Source of the DNA: Croceicoccus estronivorus
GTDB taxonomy: Bacteria > Pseudomonadota > Alphaproteobacteria > Sphingomonadales > Sphingomonadaceae
Assembly: GCF_001625325.1 (NCBI RefSeq)
Contig: NZ_JRQQ01000008.1
Span: 174,434 to 238,433 of the forward strand
DNA: 64,000 nt
Direction of reading: 5' to 3'
Shown: positions 48,428-58,265 of the stretch, one piece after another
How the letters are laid out: each line of letters starts with the position of its first letter
Numbering within the stretch: the first letter of the stretch is position 1
Notes under the pieces: generated by a model
Seen by the model: only the letters and a program-made list of their open reading frames with translations
The model's database searches: none
What the model was told of the DNA's origin: nothing
Translations under genes and position numbers: made by a program

Positions 48428-49129
48428 TCAGTGATACCGACGCAAGAGACCTGCCAGCTTGCCTTGAACGACAACTTCGTGAGGCTCGTAGATTTGCGGC
48501 TCATACAGTGCGTTGGCCGGATCCAATCGGATCTTGCCATTTTCGCGGCGAAGATATTTGAGCGTCGCTTCCTCATTACGGACGAGGGCCACGACGATTT
48601 CTCCGTCACGGGCGGTATCCGTGCGCTTAACCAGCGCAAAATCGCCGTCGAAAATGCCAGCCTCAACCATTGAATCACCTGACACTTCGAGCGCATAATG
48701 TTCGCCAGCACCGAGCAGGGCAGCGGGCACAGGTAAAGTCGAATGACTTTCCAGCGCTTCGATCGGAGCACCTGCCGCAATTCGCCCGTGTAAGGGAATT
48801 TCAATCACGTCGTTTGCAGGTGTCGGCGGCGGCGCAGAAGGCTTTGCTGCGAGTGTGGAAACGTCATTGGCGGCCGTGCCGGAGGCGGGCAGGCGAGCGG
48901 GAGAGGAATTCACATCTTCCGGCTGCTTGAGCACTTCCAGAGCACGAGCCCGATTTGGCAAACGGCGAATGAAGCCACGTTCCTCCAACGCGGAGATCAA
49001 ACGATGGACACCCGACTTCGATTTGAGATCGAGCGCCTCCTTCATTTCCTCGAACGAGGGGGAAATGCCGGTCTCTTCAAGCCGGGACTGGATGAACCGG
49101 ATCAGCTCATGCTGTTTTGCCGTGAGCAT
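48428..49129 (-). CDS. lexA: SOS repressor LexA
   Basis: This 233-residue repressor has an N-terminal winged helix ([20 protein letters not shown]) and an S24 latent protease. The Ala-Gly autocleavage site is in RIAAGAPI, the catalytic serine in [10 protein letters not shown] and the lysine in [10 protein letters not shown] ~50-residue Pro/Ala/Ser linker joins the domains, as in other alphaproteobacteria. A GGGAG site precedes the ATG, and an SOS box upstream implies autoregulation. Confidence 0.97.
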   Translation of the reverse strand: MLTAKQHELIRFIQSRLEETGISPSFEEMKEALDLKSKSGVHRLISALEERGFIRRLPNRARALEVLKQPEDVNSSPARLPASGTAANDVSTLAAKPSAPPPTPANDVIEIPLHGRIAAGAPIEALESHSTLPVPAALLGAGEHYALEVSGDSMVEAGIFDGDFALVKRTDTARDGEIVVALVRNEEATLKYLRRENGKIRLDPANALYEPQIYEPHEVVVQGKLAGLLRRYH

Positions 49130-49208
49130 GTTCGTACGCTCCCTATCCTGCCACTGAGCACTGCATATCAGGTGGCTTTACAAATGTTCTCCAGGCAGTA
49201 CGCCAAGT

Positions 49209-49223
49209 GAACGAATAAGGAAC
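49209..49223 (-). promoter_or_regulatory. LexA operator (GTTC-N7-GTTC)
   Basis: On the minus strand, 80 bp before the lexA ATG, the sequence is GTTC-CTTATTC-GTTC, an exact match to the direct-repeat SOS box of alphaproteobacteria. It should mediate autorepression of lexA. Confidence 0.85.
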
Positions 49224-49247
49224 AATTAGGAAACCTTCGTCATCGAG

Positions 49248-50459
49248 TCAAGCGATGCCGCCATTATCTAGTAAGTAGAGCGAAACCTCTTCGCCTGCTG
49301 TCACAGCGGCGGAGCCGGCAGGCCGATCGATCAAAGCGTTGGCTGCGGAAAGGGCCCGCAGGGCGCTGCTGTCCTGTTCGGTCAACGGGGATACGCTGTG
49401 GCCATTCCAACGGGCCCGGATGAATTCCTGACGCTGGCCACCTGCGGCAAGCGCTGTCCCCGCCGATGCAAAGATCCTGACGGGAAGTGCGCGCGACGCA
49501 CCGAGCAGCGTCCGGATGAGCGGCAGCATGAAGAGATATGCCGTGACATAACTGGAGACTGGGTTGCCGGGCAGGCCGAGTACGAGCTGACGGCAGCCGG
49601 CTGACTCCCGTTGTGCGACCATGATCGGTTTTCCCGGCTTCATAGCCACTTTCCAGAACGCCAATTCTGCGCCCCATGCTTCCAGAGCGGGGCGAACGAG
49701 ATCGTGATCGCCCACCGATGCACCGCCACTGGTCACAATCAGATCAGCGCTATCTGCTGTGTCGAGCGCGGAAGCGAGTTTGGACAGATCGTCAGGGACG
49801 GGGCCGATGCGCGTGACATTGCAGGGCAGGGAAGCAAGCATCGCCTCCAGCATCGGGCCATTGCTGGCCGGAATCTGGTGAGGAGCGCATTGAGTCGGAT
49901 CGGAGGCCAGTTCGTCTCCGCTGTCGATCACCACGATCGAAGGTTTCTTGTGGACTGGCAAGGTTGCGTGACCGGCGGCAACCGCAAGAGCGAGAACGGC
50001 CGGGGTAATCCGTTGGCCTGAGGGCAGCAGATCCTGTCCCGTGGCGAAGTCGAACCCCGCGCGACGAATATGGCGCCCCACTGCTGGAATGCTTCCGGCC
50101 AGAACCAGCCGGTTGCCGTCCCGCGTTGCGTCTTCCTGCAGGAGAACGGTTTGTGCGCCGACCGGCAGGATTGCACCGGTCGATATCCGGACAGCTTCTC
50201 CAGGCCCGACTTTATTCGGGAACGGATGCCCGGCGGCGCTTTCCCCAATAATATTCCAGGGTCCCGATACGTCGGTGCCGCCGAGTGCATAGCCGTCCAT
50301 CGCGGACAAATCCGCCGGTGGTTGGGTGCGGCGGGCGAGAAGCGGCTCAGCCAGAAAGCGATCAAGCGCATCCGCAACCGGAACATGCGCAACCTCTAAC
50401 GGCGCTGCTAATGCCAGTAGCCGGGCCTGCGCTTCATCGAGAGGGAGAGGTGAATTCAC
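49248..50459 (-). CDS. moeA: Molybdopterin molybdenumtransferase
   Basis: This 403-residue MoeA-family enzyme inserts molybdate into adenylylated molybdopterin. Typical stretches are LSAMDGYAL in domain 3, [22 protein letters not shown] and the [13 protein letters not shown] segment near the active site. The GTG start overlaps the moaC stop (GTGA), so both cofactor genes are coupled. A 118-bp gap with the SOS box separates it from lexA. Confidence 0.95.
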   Translation of the reverse strand: MNSPLPLDEAQARLLALAAPLEVAHVPVADALDRFLAEPLLARRTQPPADLSAMDGYALGGTDVSGPWNIIGESAAGHPFPNKVGPGEAVRISTGAILPVGAQTVLLQEDATRDGNRLVLAGSIPAVGRHIRRAGFDFATGQDLLPSGQRITPAVLALAVAAGHATLPVHKKPSIVVIDSGDELASDPTQCAPHQIPASNGPMLEAMLASLPCNVTRIGPVPDDLSKLASALDTADSADLIVTSGGASVGDHDLVRPALEAWGAELAFWKVAMKPGKPIMVAQRESAGCRQLVLGLPGNPVSSYVTAYLFMLPLIRTLLGASRALPVRIFASAGTALAAGGQRQEFIRARWNGHSVSPLTEQDSSALRALSAANALIDRPAGSAAVTAGEEVSLYLLDNGGIA

Positions 50460-50932
50460 GCTGCTCCCGCTTTCCAGTCACCTGATTTTCCACCACTCTT
50501 GGAAAGGAGGCGGATTTCTTCGATCACCATGCCTTTGTCGAGCGCCTTGGCCATGTCGTAAATGGTGAGAAGGGCGACCGACACAGCTGTCATCGCTTCC
50601 ATTTCCACCCCGGTCCGCCCGGTGAGAGAGGCCGTGGCAGTGGCGCGGACACCGTCATCCTCGAAAGCGAATTCGACAGTGACGGCATCAAGTGCCAGCG
50701 GATGGCACAGCGGGATAAGATCGCCGGTCTTCTTGGCGGCCATGATCCCGGCGATGCGGGCTGCGGCCAGTACGTCCCCTTTCGGTGCATCTCCGTCACG
50801 AATAGCCGCCAGCGCATCGTCGGACATGCGGATGCAGCCAGTGGCGACGGCCTGCCGCGCGGTCTGTGCCTTGCCGCCGACATCGACCATGCGCGCCTGC
50901 CCCTGGTCATCGAGATGCGTGAGTTTGTTCAT
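50456..50932 (-). CDS. moaC: Cyclic pyranopterin monophosphate synthase
   Basis: This 158-residue enzyme converts the MoaA product into cyclic pyranopterin monophosphate, the first stable intermediate of molybdenum cofactor synthesis. [18 protein letters not shown] and [11 protein letters not shown] are diagnostic, with a final [31 protein letters not shown] block. It lacks moaA and other partners in the window, which must be elsewhere. A 222-bp gap lies upstream. Confidence 0.97.
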   Translation of the reverse strand: MNKLTHLDDQGQARMVDVGGKAQTARQAVATGCIRMSDDALAAIRDGDAPKGDVLAAARIAGIMAAKKTGDLIPLCHPLALDAVTVEFAFEDDGVRATATASLTGRTGVEMEAMTAVSVALLTIYDMAKALDKGMVIEEIRLLSKSGGKSGDWKAGAA

Positions 50933-50949
50933 GTTACCGGATGCTCAGC

Positions 50950-50972
50950 TGACAAAGTTGACACAAGTGACA
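50950..50972 (-). repeat. Three TGACA/TGTCA repeats at 9-bp period upstream of moaC
   Basis: On the plus strand TGACA occurs at 50950, 50959 and 50968, exactly 9 bp apart (TGTCA on the minus, coding, strand). They end 18 bp before the moaC start. They may form a regulator site; the rest of the 50933-51154 gap shows only a 10-bp hairpin with one wobble (51060-51069 with 51078-51087). Confidence 0.4.
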
Positions 50973-51154
50973 GGGTTCACAGAGCGCTTATATCCATACC
51001 CTCTCAATGCTTCCCATTCGGGTGATTGAGGGCTGATTGCAAGGGGCGAGCTCATCCATCCTGCATGCCAGAAGCGAGGCATGTAGGACAGAGTGGCGCT
51101 TGCCGGAAGGCTCTCTGCCCTCCATCCGCCAATCGTGCTTCAGGAGTTCACGAT

Positions 51155-51526
51155 CTAAAAGAGCCGCCCACCATTCGGGACGTCTTTTCCGGGTGATACG
51201 AGAACGACATGGCCGTGTTCGTCGGGAAAGCCGAGCGTCAACACTTCAGACATCATGGGGCCGATCTGACGTGGCGGAAAATTGACAACGGCGGCGACTT
51301 GAAGACCGGGAAGGTCTTCCAGTTTGTAATTCTCGGTAATCTGCGCGGACGAACGCTTGCGACCGATCACGGGACCGAAGTCTATCGTCAGAATGAAGGC
51401 GGGTTTGCGGGCCTTGGGAAAGTCCTCGGCGGAAATGACGGTCCCGACGCGAATGTCCACGGCGAGGAAATCCTCGAAACGGATTTCCGCAGAGGCTGGT
51501 GCAGCCGGGTCGTGGTTCAGGTGCAT
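51155..51526 (-). CDS. csaA: CsaA-like tRNA-binding domain protein
   Basis: This 123-residue OB-fold protein resembles B. subtilis CsaA and the tRNA-binding domain of MetRS and EMAP II. The start DFLAVDIRVGTVISAEDFP, the KRSSAQITENY region and the closing SPGKDVPNGGRLF are characteristic. CsaA is described as an export-linked chaperone; the molecular role is unsettled. A GGAG precedes the ATG and the gene follows trpC by only 12 bp, so it probably belongs to the trp transcript. Confidence 0.9.
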   Translation of the reverse strand: MHLNHDPAAPASAEIRFEDFLAVDIRVGTVISAEDFPKARKPAFILTIDFGPVIGRKRSSAQITENYKLEDLPGLQVAAVVNFPPRQIGPMMSEVLTLGFPDEHGHVVLVSPGKDVPNGGRLF

Positions 51527-51538
51527 GGCGGCTCCACC

Positions 51539-52324
51539 TCAGCCAAGCAGCGCCCTTGTCGCGGCAGCGACGTCAGGCTGGCGCATCAGGCTTTCTCCCA
51601 CAAGGAAACAGCGTACGCCGGACTGCTCCATTCGCAGCAGGTCGGCATGGGTGTTGATCCCGCTCTCGCTGACCAGCAGGCTGCCTGCCGGAGCGAGAGG
51701 TACGAGGCGCTCGGTCGTCGCAAGGTCGGTGACGAAGCGTTTGAGATCACGGTTGTTGACCCCGATGAGGCGGGATTGCAGGCACGCGGCGCGTTCCATT
51801 TCCTGTTCGTTGTGCACTTCGACAAGCACGTCCATACCACGTTCGATCGCGGCGCTTTCGATTTCACCCATCAGCCCGTCGTCCAGCGCGGCGACGATAA
51901 TCAGAATCGCATCGGCCCCGATCGCACGCGCTTCGGCAACCTGCCATGGATCGACCATGAAATCCTTGCGCAGTACGGGCAGGGCGCAAGCCGCACGGGC
52001 ATCCATCAGGTAATCCTCATGCCCCTGGAAGTAAGGCGCATCGGTGAGGACGGAAAGGCAAGCTGCGCCGCCCTGTTCATAGGCGAGGGCATGTTCGGCA
52101 GGTCGAAAGTCAGGGCGGATCAATCCCTTGGACGGGCTCGCCTTCTTGATTTCGGCAATCAGGCCAAAACCATTGGCGGACTTTGTTTCCAGCGCCTTGC
52201 GAAAACCGCGTGGGGGCGTTTGCTCGCTTGCCCGGGCGTCAAGGTCGGCAATGGTCGCGTCCGCCTTGCGCTGGGCGACCTCCTGGCGTTTGGTGTTGCA
52301 GATCTCGGTGAGCTTGTCGGTCAT
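51539..52324 (-). CDS. trpC: Indole-3-glycerol phosphate synthase
   Basis: This 261-residue TIM-barrel enzyme closes the indole ring of the tryptophan pathway. [18 protein letters not shown] holds the first catalytic lysine and glutamate, [12 protein letters not shown] the second lysine, and [12 protein letters not shown] the phosphate region. It is monofunctional, without a TrpF fusion. The gap to trpD is 90 bp, longer than other gaps in the cluster. Confidence 0.96.
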   Translation of the reverse strand: MTDKLTEICNTKRQEVAQRKADATIADLDARASEQTPPRGFRKALETKSANGFGLIAEIKKASPSKGLIRPDFRPAEHALAYEQGGAACLSVLTDAPYFQGHEDYLMDARAACALPVLRKDFMVDPWQVAEARAIGADAILIIVAALDDGLMGEIESAAIERGMDVLVEVHNEQEMERAACLQSRLIGVNNRDLKRFVTDLATTERLVPLAPAGSLLVSESGINTHADLLRMEQSGVRCFLVGESLMRQPDVAAATRALLG

Positions 52325-52414
52325 GATCCGGGCTTTAATAGGTGATGGCCTGCGTGGAAATCGTCATTGTCAGCCGCGATGTTCAGCGGACAGTCGGGCA
52401 GGAACTCTGTGATG

Positions 52415-53407
52415 TTAGTTGCAGGCGGCTATCCAGCAATTGAGCAGTGCATTGGCCAATCCCTTGTCGATGGCTTCAGCGGCTTCTTCAACGCCCTGGC
52501 GCCAGTCTTTCGCTTCGTCCGCGATGATCAGCGCACCTGCTGCGTTCAGTAGTACCGCGTCACGGTAAGGTCCGTGCTCACCCTCAAGCAGGCTGCGTAA
52601 TGCAGCGGCGTTGTACGCCGGATCGCCCCCACGTATGGCGTCGATCGGCGCGCTGGGCAGGCCCGCATCACCCGGTTCAACCCGCCGCATTGCAATCTGC
52701 CCATCCTTCACTTCGGCGACTTCGCTGCCGCCGGCGAGGCTCAGTTCGTCCAGACCCTCGTCACCCGAAACCACCAGCGAATGGTCCGTGCCCAGCCGCA
52801 TGATCGCTTCGGCATAGATCGGCACATATGCGGGGCGGGCGATGCCCACCAGTTGACGACGTACGTTGGCAGGGTTCGCCAGCGGTCCCATCAGGTTGAA
52901 AATCGTGCGGCGACCGATTGCTTTGCGGATCGGCATGATCCGTCCCATCGCCGGGTGATGCTTGGCCGCGAAAAGAAAGCAGATGCCCAGATCGGCCAGC
53001 GTTTCTTCTGCCGTTTCGGCAGCGCGGTCGAGATTGAGACCCAGCGCTTCCAGGGTGTCGGCCGCACCTGCCTTGGACGAGGCGGCCCGGTTTCCATGCT
53101 TGGCAACTGGCACGCCACATGCAGCGACGACCAGGCTGACCGCTGTGGAAACATTGAGAGTGTGGTGTCCGTCACCGCCGGTGCCGCAAACGTCGATGGC
53201 ATTGGCGGGTGCCGCGACGGGGATCATCCGGGCGCGCATGGCGCGGGCTGCTCCGGCGATTTCACTGGCGGTTTCCCCCCTGTCCGACAGGGCCACGAGA
53301 AATGAGGCCACGTCATCGTCCGATGCTTTGCCATCCAGAATCGCGCCGAACGCGTTGACGGCCTCATCTTCCTCAAGCGGAAATTGCGGATCGGGTAACG
53401 GGTTCAT
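52415..53407 (-). CDS. trpD: Anthranilate phosphoribosyltransferase
   Basis: This 330-residue enzyme transfers phosphoribose to anthranilate. The PRPP-binding CGTGGDGHHTLNVST loop, KHGNRAASSKAGAAD and FLFAAKHHPAM are typical. The ATG overlaps the trpG stop (ATGA). It stands alone rather than fused to TrpG. Confidence 0.97.
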   Translation of the reverse strand: MNPLPDPQFPLEEDEAVNAFGAILDGKASDDDVASFLVALSDRGETASEIAGAARAMRARMIPVAAPANAIDVCGTGGDGHHTLNVSTAVSLVVAACGVPVAKHGNRAASSKAGAADTLEALGLNLDRAAETAEETLADLGICFLFAAKHHPAMGRIMPIRKAIGRRTIFNLMGPLANPANVRRQLVGIARPAYVPIYAEAIMRLGTDHSLVVSGDEGLDELSLAGGSEVAEVKDGQIAMRRVEPGDAGLPSAPIDAIRGGDPAYNAAALRSLLEGEHGPYRDAVLLNAAGALIIADEAKDWRQGVEEAAEAIDKGLANALLNCWIAACN

Positions 53408-53988
53408 GCTCGCTCGACCGCGTTAATGCCGCAAATCGCCATGAAATTGGCAAGCAGGTCGTGGCCGTGTTCGGTCGCGATGCTTTCCGGGTGGAACTGG
53501 ACCCCGTGGATGGGCAGGTCGCGATGGCGGAAGCCCATCACATGCGTGTCGTCCGACGTCGCATTCACGGCGAGAACGTCCGGAATGTTTTCCACCACCA
53601 GCGAATGATAGCGGGTGGCGATGAATGGCGAAGGCAGGCCCGCGAATACGCCGGTGCTATCGTGCGTTACCGGGCTGGTTTTCCCGTGCATCAGCCCCCC
53701 ACGCACCACTGTGCCGCCGAAATACTGCCCGATGGATTGGTGACCGAGGCACACACCCAGCAGGGGGCGCCTGGCATCGGCGCAGGCCCCAACGAGATCG
53801 AGGCTGATCCCGGCCTCGTTCGGCGTGCAAGGGCCGGGCGAGATGAGGAAGCCCTTGGCGCCTGTATCCAATGCCTGCGTAGCAGTCAGCGCGTCGTTGC
53901 GGACGACTTCAACCTTGGCCCCCAGTTCCATCAGGTAGTGGACGAGGTTCCAGGTGAAGCTGTCGTAATTGTCGATAACGAGGATCAT
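53404..53988 (-). CDS. trpG: Anthranilate synthase component II (glutamine amidotransferase)
   Basis: This 194-residue class I amidotransferase supplies ammonia to TrpE and may also serve p-aminobenzoate synthase. The catalytic triad lies in GVCLGHQSIGQ (cysteine) and VQFHPESIATEHG (histidine, glutamate). The ATG at 53988 is used; a longer frame upstream overlaps the glycosidase-like gene. Its start overlaps that gene's stop (ATGA). Confidence 0.96.
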   Translation of the reverse strand: MILVIDNYDSFTWNLVHYLMELGAKVEVVRNDALTATQALDTGAKGFLISPGPCTPNEAGISLDLVGACADARRPLLGVCLGHQSIGQYFGGTVVRGGLMHGKTSPVTHDSTGVFAGLPSPFIATRYHSLVVENIPDVLAVNATSDDTHVMGFRHRDLPIHGVQFHPESIATEHGHDLLANFMAICGINAVERA

Positions 53989-54806
53989 GATTCCATCTCG
54001 GCCTTGTCGGCGCCTTTTCCCGATTGTTCTACCACGATCAAGGGCCCCAGCGGCGCACCGGTATCGAGGCGCCCTGTCGCCGGGTCCCACAGTGAGGAAA
54101 CCTTGCCGTCGAGATAGAGTGCGTTGGGAACTTTCAATTCGTCGCGGAAATAGCGGGCCAGCTTGCCGAACGAGAGCGGGCCGTCGGAAATAACGAAGTA
54201 AGCCCGTCCATCGGAGCCCACACCCACGCCGTTGCGGATATTGGTCGAAACCCCGTCGGCCGAAATGTCGGGATGAAGTTTCCCGTTGATCACCAGCATC
54301 GGACCGGACTGCGTGCCGAAGGCGGGGCGTTCCGTCACATTGCGGTAGAAATCGTTGCTGGTGCGAATTTCCCACTTGCCGCCGGTGCCATAGAATACCC
54401 CGTTGGGCAGCATATGGAAATTACCCGGCCCATCGGTGCGGCTGAGCGAATGGAGACGCTCTCCATCCTCGACATAATATCCGATGGGTTCGCCTTGTTC
54501 GTCGAACATGCCGCCGTTGACGGCAAAGGCCACCGGTGTCGCATCGGCAGGGCGCTTGGCGGCATAGACCGCGAGGCTCCGATAGGGAGGGGCGTCCTTG
54601 TCCGGGCGAAGGGCCATGCGAATGCTGTTGTCCGCGGGATTGGCAGTACACACTGTCAGTGGAATGCCCTCGAACCGATCGGCATGGCAGGCGGACACCT
54701 GCTTCTTTTCAGGTTTCGCTACGTCGTTCTTGTTGCCGGGTGGGGAAGGCTGCTGCGAACAAGCCGCCATCGCCAGTAAAGCAAGAAGGGCATTTGCAGC
54801 TCTCAC
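53985..54806 (-). CDS. Lipoprotein phosphodiester glycosidase-family protein between trpE and trpG
   Basis: This 273-residue protein starts with a GTG inside the trpE stop and ends inside the trpG start. Residues 1-17 form a lipoprotein signal (LLALLAMAAC), so it should be anchored at the cell envelope. The rest resembles the NAGPA/phosphodiester glycosidase domain (PVAFAVNGGMFDEQGEPIGY, SGPMLVINGKLHP, RNGVGVGSDGRAYFVISDG, NALYLDGKVSSLW), whose best-known member removes GlcNAc from a phosphodiester. Its substrate here is unknown. A periplasmic glycosidase embedded in an anthranilate synthase operon is unexpected. Confidence 0.8.
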   Translation of the reverse strand: MRAANALLALLAMAACSQQPSPPGNKNDVAKPEKKQVSACHADRFEGIPLTVCTANPADNSIRMALRPDKDAPPYRSLAVYAAKRPADATPVAFAVNGGMFDEQGEPIGYYVEDGERLHSLSRTDGPGNFHMLPNGVFYGTGGKWEIRTSNDFYRNVTERPAFGTQSGPMLVINGKLHPDISADGVSTNIRNGVGVGSDGRAYFVISDGPLSFGKLARYFRDELKVPNALYLDGKVSSLWDPATGRLDTGAPLGPLIVVEQSGKGADKAEMES

Positions 54807-56320
54807 TGGCCAAAACCCGGTTCTTCCGCAATCCGGGCGGCTTCGCGTGCGGCAGCGGCAAGTGCGCCCGCCTTGTGTTGGCATTCGCGCTGTTCGTAAG
54901 CGGGATCGGAATCGGCAACTATGCCTGCCCCTGCCTGAACATGCATGGTGCCGTCCTTCACCACGGCGGTACGCAAGACGATGCAACTGTCGACGGAACC
55001 ATCGGGCGCGAAATAACCGACCCCGCCGGCATAAGCTCCGCGTGTCTCCGGTTCCAGCTCGGCAATGATCTCGCACGCCCGGATCTTTGGCGCTCCGGAC
55101 ACCGTGCCTGCCGGGAATCCGGCAAACAGGGCGTCCAGCGCGTCGTGCTTTGGATCGAGCTGCCCAACCACGTTGCTGACGATGTGCATCACGTGGCTGT
55201 AGCGTTCGATAGTGAAACTATCGGTCACCCTTACCGAGCTGCGGGCAGCCACGCGCCCTACATCATTGCGCCCGAGATCGAGCAGCATGAGATGTTCGGC
55301 CCGTTCCTTGGGATCGGCCAGCAAGCTGGCTTCGTTCGCGCGATCTTCTTCGGCTGTGCCACCGCGCGGCCGCGTGCCTGCGATCGGGCGTATCGTAACC
55401 TCCCCATCGCGCACCCGGACGAGGATTTCCGGGCTCGATCCGACTACGGCGAAGCCAGGAAGATCGAGGAAATAGAGGAAGGGAGAGGGGTTCACTCTCC
55501 GCAAGGCACGATACAGCTCGCTTGGAGGAAGGGGGAACGGGCAAGTGAAGCGTTGTGCCAACACCACCTGAAAGATATCGCCGGCTTCGATATATTCCTT
55601 CGCCTTCAATACCATCTCGCGATATTTGCCCTGCGGCAATACAGGCGTGAGAGCCATTTCCGGAAGGTCGGTCGCTCTCGCTCGTGCGGGAATGCTCTGG
55701 CCCAGCTTGCTGAGCGCGACGTCAATCCGTTCGCCGGCATCGGCGATTGCGGCGTCCGCGTTCCCGCCATCGGCCCACAACGGAGCGATGCAGAACAGTT
55801 CGCTGCTCAGGCCGTCGAAGATCAGGATCAACGTCGGCCTGACGAACAGCATGTCGGGCAGGTCGAGCGGGCTCTGCGGTGCGCGCGGCAGCTTTTCGAC
55901 CAGCCCGATCGTCTCATACCCGAAATATCCGACGAGACAGGCAAGCGCGGGGGGCAGTTCGGTCGGGACGTCGTCGATGCGGCACGCTGCCGCAAGCTCG
56001 CGCAATCCGGTCAGGCTGTCATCTGGCAGAGCCGTGAAGGCATTGCGATCGGTCTTCCACGCGCGGTTGACCTCGCATTCCGCCCCGGTGGCACGGAACA
56101 CCAGATCGGGGTCGAGCCCCAGCAAGCTGTACCGTCCGCGCGTTTCCCCGCCTTCAACCGATTCAAGCAGGAAATCGCCGCGTCCCGGCTCGATCAGCTT
56201 GAGTGCGGCCCCGACGGGTGTTTCCGTATCCGCGACGAGCTTGCGCCAAACCAGTGCAGGCTTCCCGGCAGACAGGGAAGCACGGGCAGCGGCGGCATTT
56301 TCCGGCAAGGCGCTTGTCAT
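54803..56320 (-). CDS. trpE: Anthranilate synthase component I
   Basis: This 505-residue chorismate-utilising enzyme makes anthranilate with TrpG. The N-terminal regulatory part includes LLESVEGGETRGRYSLLG near the tryptophan site, and the catalytic domain has IAGTRPRGGTAEED, DLGRNDVGRVA and FPAGTVSGAPKIRA. I start at the ATG at 56320, 10 bp after the PpiD-like stop; an upstream start would overlap that gene. No leader peptide with tandem Trp codons is visible. Confidence 0.96.
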   Translation of the reverse strand: MTSALPENAAAARASLSAGKPALVWRKLVADTETPVGAALKLIEPGRGDFLLESVEGGETRGRYSLLGLDPDLVFRATGAECEVNRAWKTDRNAFTALPDDSLTGLRELAAACRIDDVPTELPPALACLVGYFGYETIGLVEKLPRAPQSPLDLPDMLFVRPTLILIFDGLSSELFCIAPLWADGGNADAAIADAGERIDVALSKLGQSIPARARATDLPEMALTPVLPQGKYREMVLKAKEYIEAGDIFQVVLAQRFTCPFPLPPSELYRALRRVNPSPFLYFLDLPGFAVVGSSPEILVRVRDGEVTIRPIAGTRPRGGTAEEDRANEASLLADPKERAEHLMLLDLGRNDVGRVAARSSVRVTDSFTIERYSHVMHIVSNVVGQLDPKHDALDALFAGFPAGTVSGAPKIRACEIIAELEPETRGAYAGGVGYFAPDGSVDSCIVLRTAVVKDGTMHVQAGAGIVADSDPAYEQRECQHKAGALAAAAREAARIAEEPGFGQ

Positions 56321-56330
56321 AGCCTCAGCC

Positions 56331-58265
56331 TCAGTTCCCGCCGCCAAGCTGCGTGCGCACTGCCCTGATGGCGGCATCGTTGCGCGTCACGCCGATCTCG
56401 GCGCGGGCGGCGCTGCGGAACTGCTGCTCATACTCGCGCTCGGTCACTGAGCCGAGTTCGCGGCTCACATTGGCAAGCATCGGATCGTCCTTCGTCACCT
56501 TGCCGGGCTCGATATTGTCCAGCTGAACGATGAACCAGCCCATCTGCCGGGGTGCTTCGAGCCTTTTCACGGTGCCCTCCGCCATGCTGAACAGCAGGGC
56601 GAGGGGGGCTGGGACGCGCTCGCCCATCTGTGTCAGTTGCTCCCGGTTCAAGCTGATCCGGTCAGGCGTCGGGAACGATTTCTTTTCCGCAGCCATCGCC
56701 TTGGCAGCAGACGTGCCCTTGCGCATGGCCGCCAGAACGCGGTCTGCCGCTTCCTTGGCTTTGGCCAGACCCTGATCGCGTTTCCAGGCAGCGTTGAGAG
56801 TGTCCTTGATCTCATCCAACGGTGCCGCGGCCGAGGGCGTGATGTCCTTCACATCGAAAATGATAAAGGTCTTGCCGGGGTCGATTTCAGCCAGTTGCGG
56901 TTCGGCCTCTTCCATCGCAAATGCAGTGGATATTGCCTTCGTCAGCACTTCGGGCGCCTTTTCTCCACGCGTGCCATAGATCGCACCGTCAGCGGTCAGC
57001 GGCCTGGTTTCGTTCACCTTGGCTTTCACTTCCGTGGCGGCATCGGCGAGGCTGCTGCCACCGTCGAATTCGTCCTGCAAACGCGAAGCGAGGTCCATCA
57101 CGGCAGTTCGGCGTTGTTCCGCGGCCAAGTCGGAGGCGATCTGGCCACGCACCTGATCGAGCGTCTTGGCGGGAGTGCCATCCACGGCATCGACCCGGAT
57201 CAGGTGCCACCCCAGGCTGCTGCGAACGGGGCCGGATATGGCACCCTTGGCGCCGCCGAACGCGGCGTCGGCCACGTCTTTGGAAAACTGCGTCGACAAT
57301 GCCTGCCTGGCGATCGGGCCCACTGACGTGGTGGCCAGGCCTTTGCCTTTGGCGGCAGCGGCGAGAGAGGTGCCCTTGGCCGTTTCCGCGAGAATGGCCT
57401 TGGCTGTGGCCTCTGTGGGTACGATCAACTGTGTCAGGCTCCGCTTTTCGCTTGCGGCGTATTGCGCGGCGTCCCGTTTGAAACGGGCGGCGATTTCTGC
57501 CTCCGTGGGTGCGCGCAAATCACCAAGAGCGTCGGCGCCGAACACGGCGTAGCGAATAACGCGGCGTTCCGGACGAATGTAATCGCTCTTGTGGGCGTCG
57601 TAATATGTCTTGAGTTGCGCATCGGTCGGATTGGCCGACGGAGCATAGGTTTCGCTCGGTATAACGGCGATCGTGCCTTTGCGGGTTTCTTTCAGCAGCG
57701 CAGTGTAACGCTCTACCAGGTCGCCAGGCATGACTGCGCCAAACGCTACCGGGGTGAGAACCTGTTGAGCCAGCAATCCTTGTCCGATGTCGCTGCGCAC
57801 GAGTTTGTCGTTAAGGCCCTGTTGCGCGAGTACCTGGCGGTACAGATCGTTGTCGAAATTCCCGTCCGCACCCCGGAACGCCGGAACATTCGCGATTTCG
57901 CTGTCGATCAGACGGTCCCCCGCGCGCAATCCCAGCTGTTTGCCATATTCGGCAATGGCATAGCGATCGATCAAATCGTCGAGAACCTGGTCCAGCCCGT
58001 TCTGTTCCAGAAAAATCTGCATGGTCATGGTCGGCTGGTTCTGCCTTACCTGCTCGACCGAGCGGCTTGCCGCGCGACTGAGTTCCGAAGTCGTTATCTT
58101 GACTTTGCCCACTGTCGCCGCCCGGTCGCCACCGGCAACGCCGCCGAACATGCCGCTGTTGGAAACGTCGATGCCGGCAAAGGCCAGGGCGATCAGGCCC
58201 AGAAAGACGAGCGCGGCTGCAACGCCGATCTTCGAATCAAGTAATTTGCGGATCAACTGGATCAT
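56331..58265 (-). CDS. PpiD/SurA-type periplasmic folding factor
   Basis: This 644-residue protein has one N-terminal membrane helix (about 11-30), a SurA-N-like helical domain (about 45-200) and one or two parvulin-type prolyl isomerase regions (about 240-370), then a helical C-terminal part. It matches the PpiD family, inner-membrane chaperones that help proteins leaving the Sec channel. Many parvulin domains in PpiD are inactive, and activity here cannot be judged. It heads the trp cluster on the minus strand. Confidence 0.9.
   Translation of the reverse strand: MIQLIRKLLDSKIGVAAALVFLGLIALAFAGIDVSNSGMFGGVAGGDRAATVGKVKITTSELSRAASRSVEQVRQNQPTMTMQIFLEQNGLDQVLDDLIDRYAIAEYGKQLGLRAGDRLIDSEIANVPAFRGADGNFDNDLYRQVLAQQGLNDKLVRSDIGQGLLAQQVLTPVAFGAVMPGDLVERYTALLKETRKGTIAVIPSETYAPSANPTDAQLKTYYDAHKSDYIRPERRVIRYAVFGADALGDLRAPTEAEIAARFKRDAAQYAASEKRSLTQLIVPTEATAKAILAETAKGTSLAAAAKGKGLATTSVGPIARQALSTQFSKDVADAAFGGAKGAISGPVRSSLGWHLIRVDAVDGTPAKTLDQVRGQIASDLAAEQRRTAVMDLASRLQDEFDGGSSLADAATEVKAKVNETRPLTADGAIYGTRGEKAPEVLTKAISTAFAMEEAEPQLAEIDPGKTFIIFDVKDITPSAAAPLDEIKDTLNAAWKRDQGLAKAKEAADRVLAAMRKGTSAAKAMAAEKKSFPTPDRISLNREQLTQMGERVPAPLALLFSMAEGTVKRLEAPRQMGWFIVQLDNIEPGKVTKDDPMLANVSRELGSVTEREYEQQFRSAARAEIGVTRNDAAIRAVRTQLGGGN

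Noticed and set aside
50933..51154. Molybdenum cofactor riboswitch upstream of moaC
   Set aside because: The gap is long enough, but I cannot recognise the conserved motif; only TGTCA repeats and one imperfect hairpin are seen. A covariance search would decide.
51209..52345. 378-codon plus-strand open frame
   Set aside because: It is antisense to csaA and trpC with no protein-like features.
54536..56368. 610-codon plus-strand open frame
   Set aside because: It lies antisense to trpE and the glycosidase gene, both well supported; low stop frequency reflects GC-rich codon use.
54803..56420. Trp attenuator before trpE
   Set aside because: trpE follows the folding-factor gene by 10 bp and no leader peptide with adjacent Trp codons is seen.
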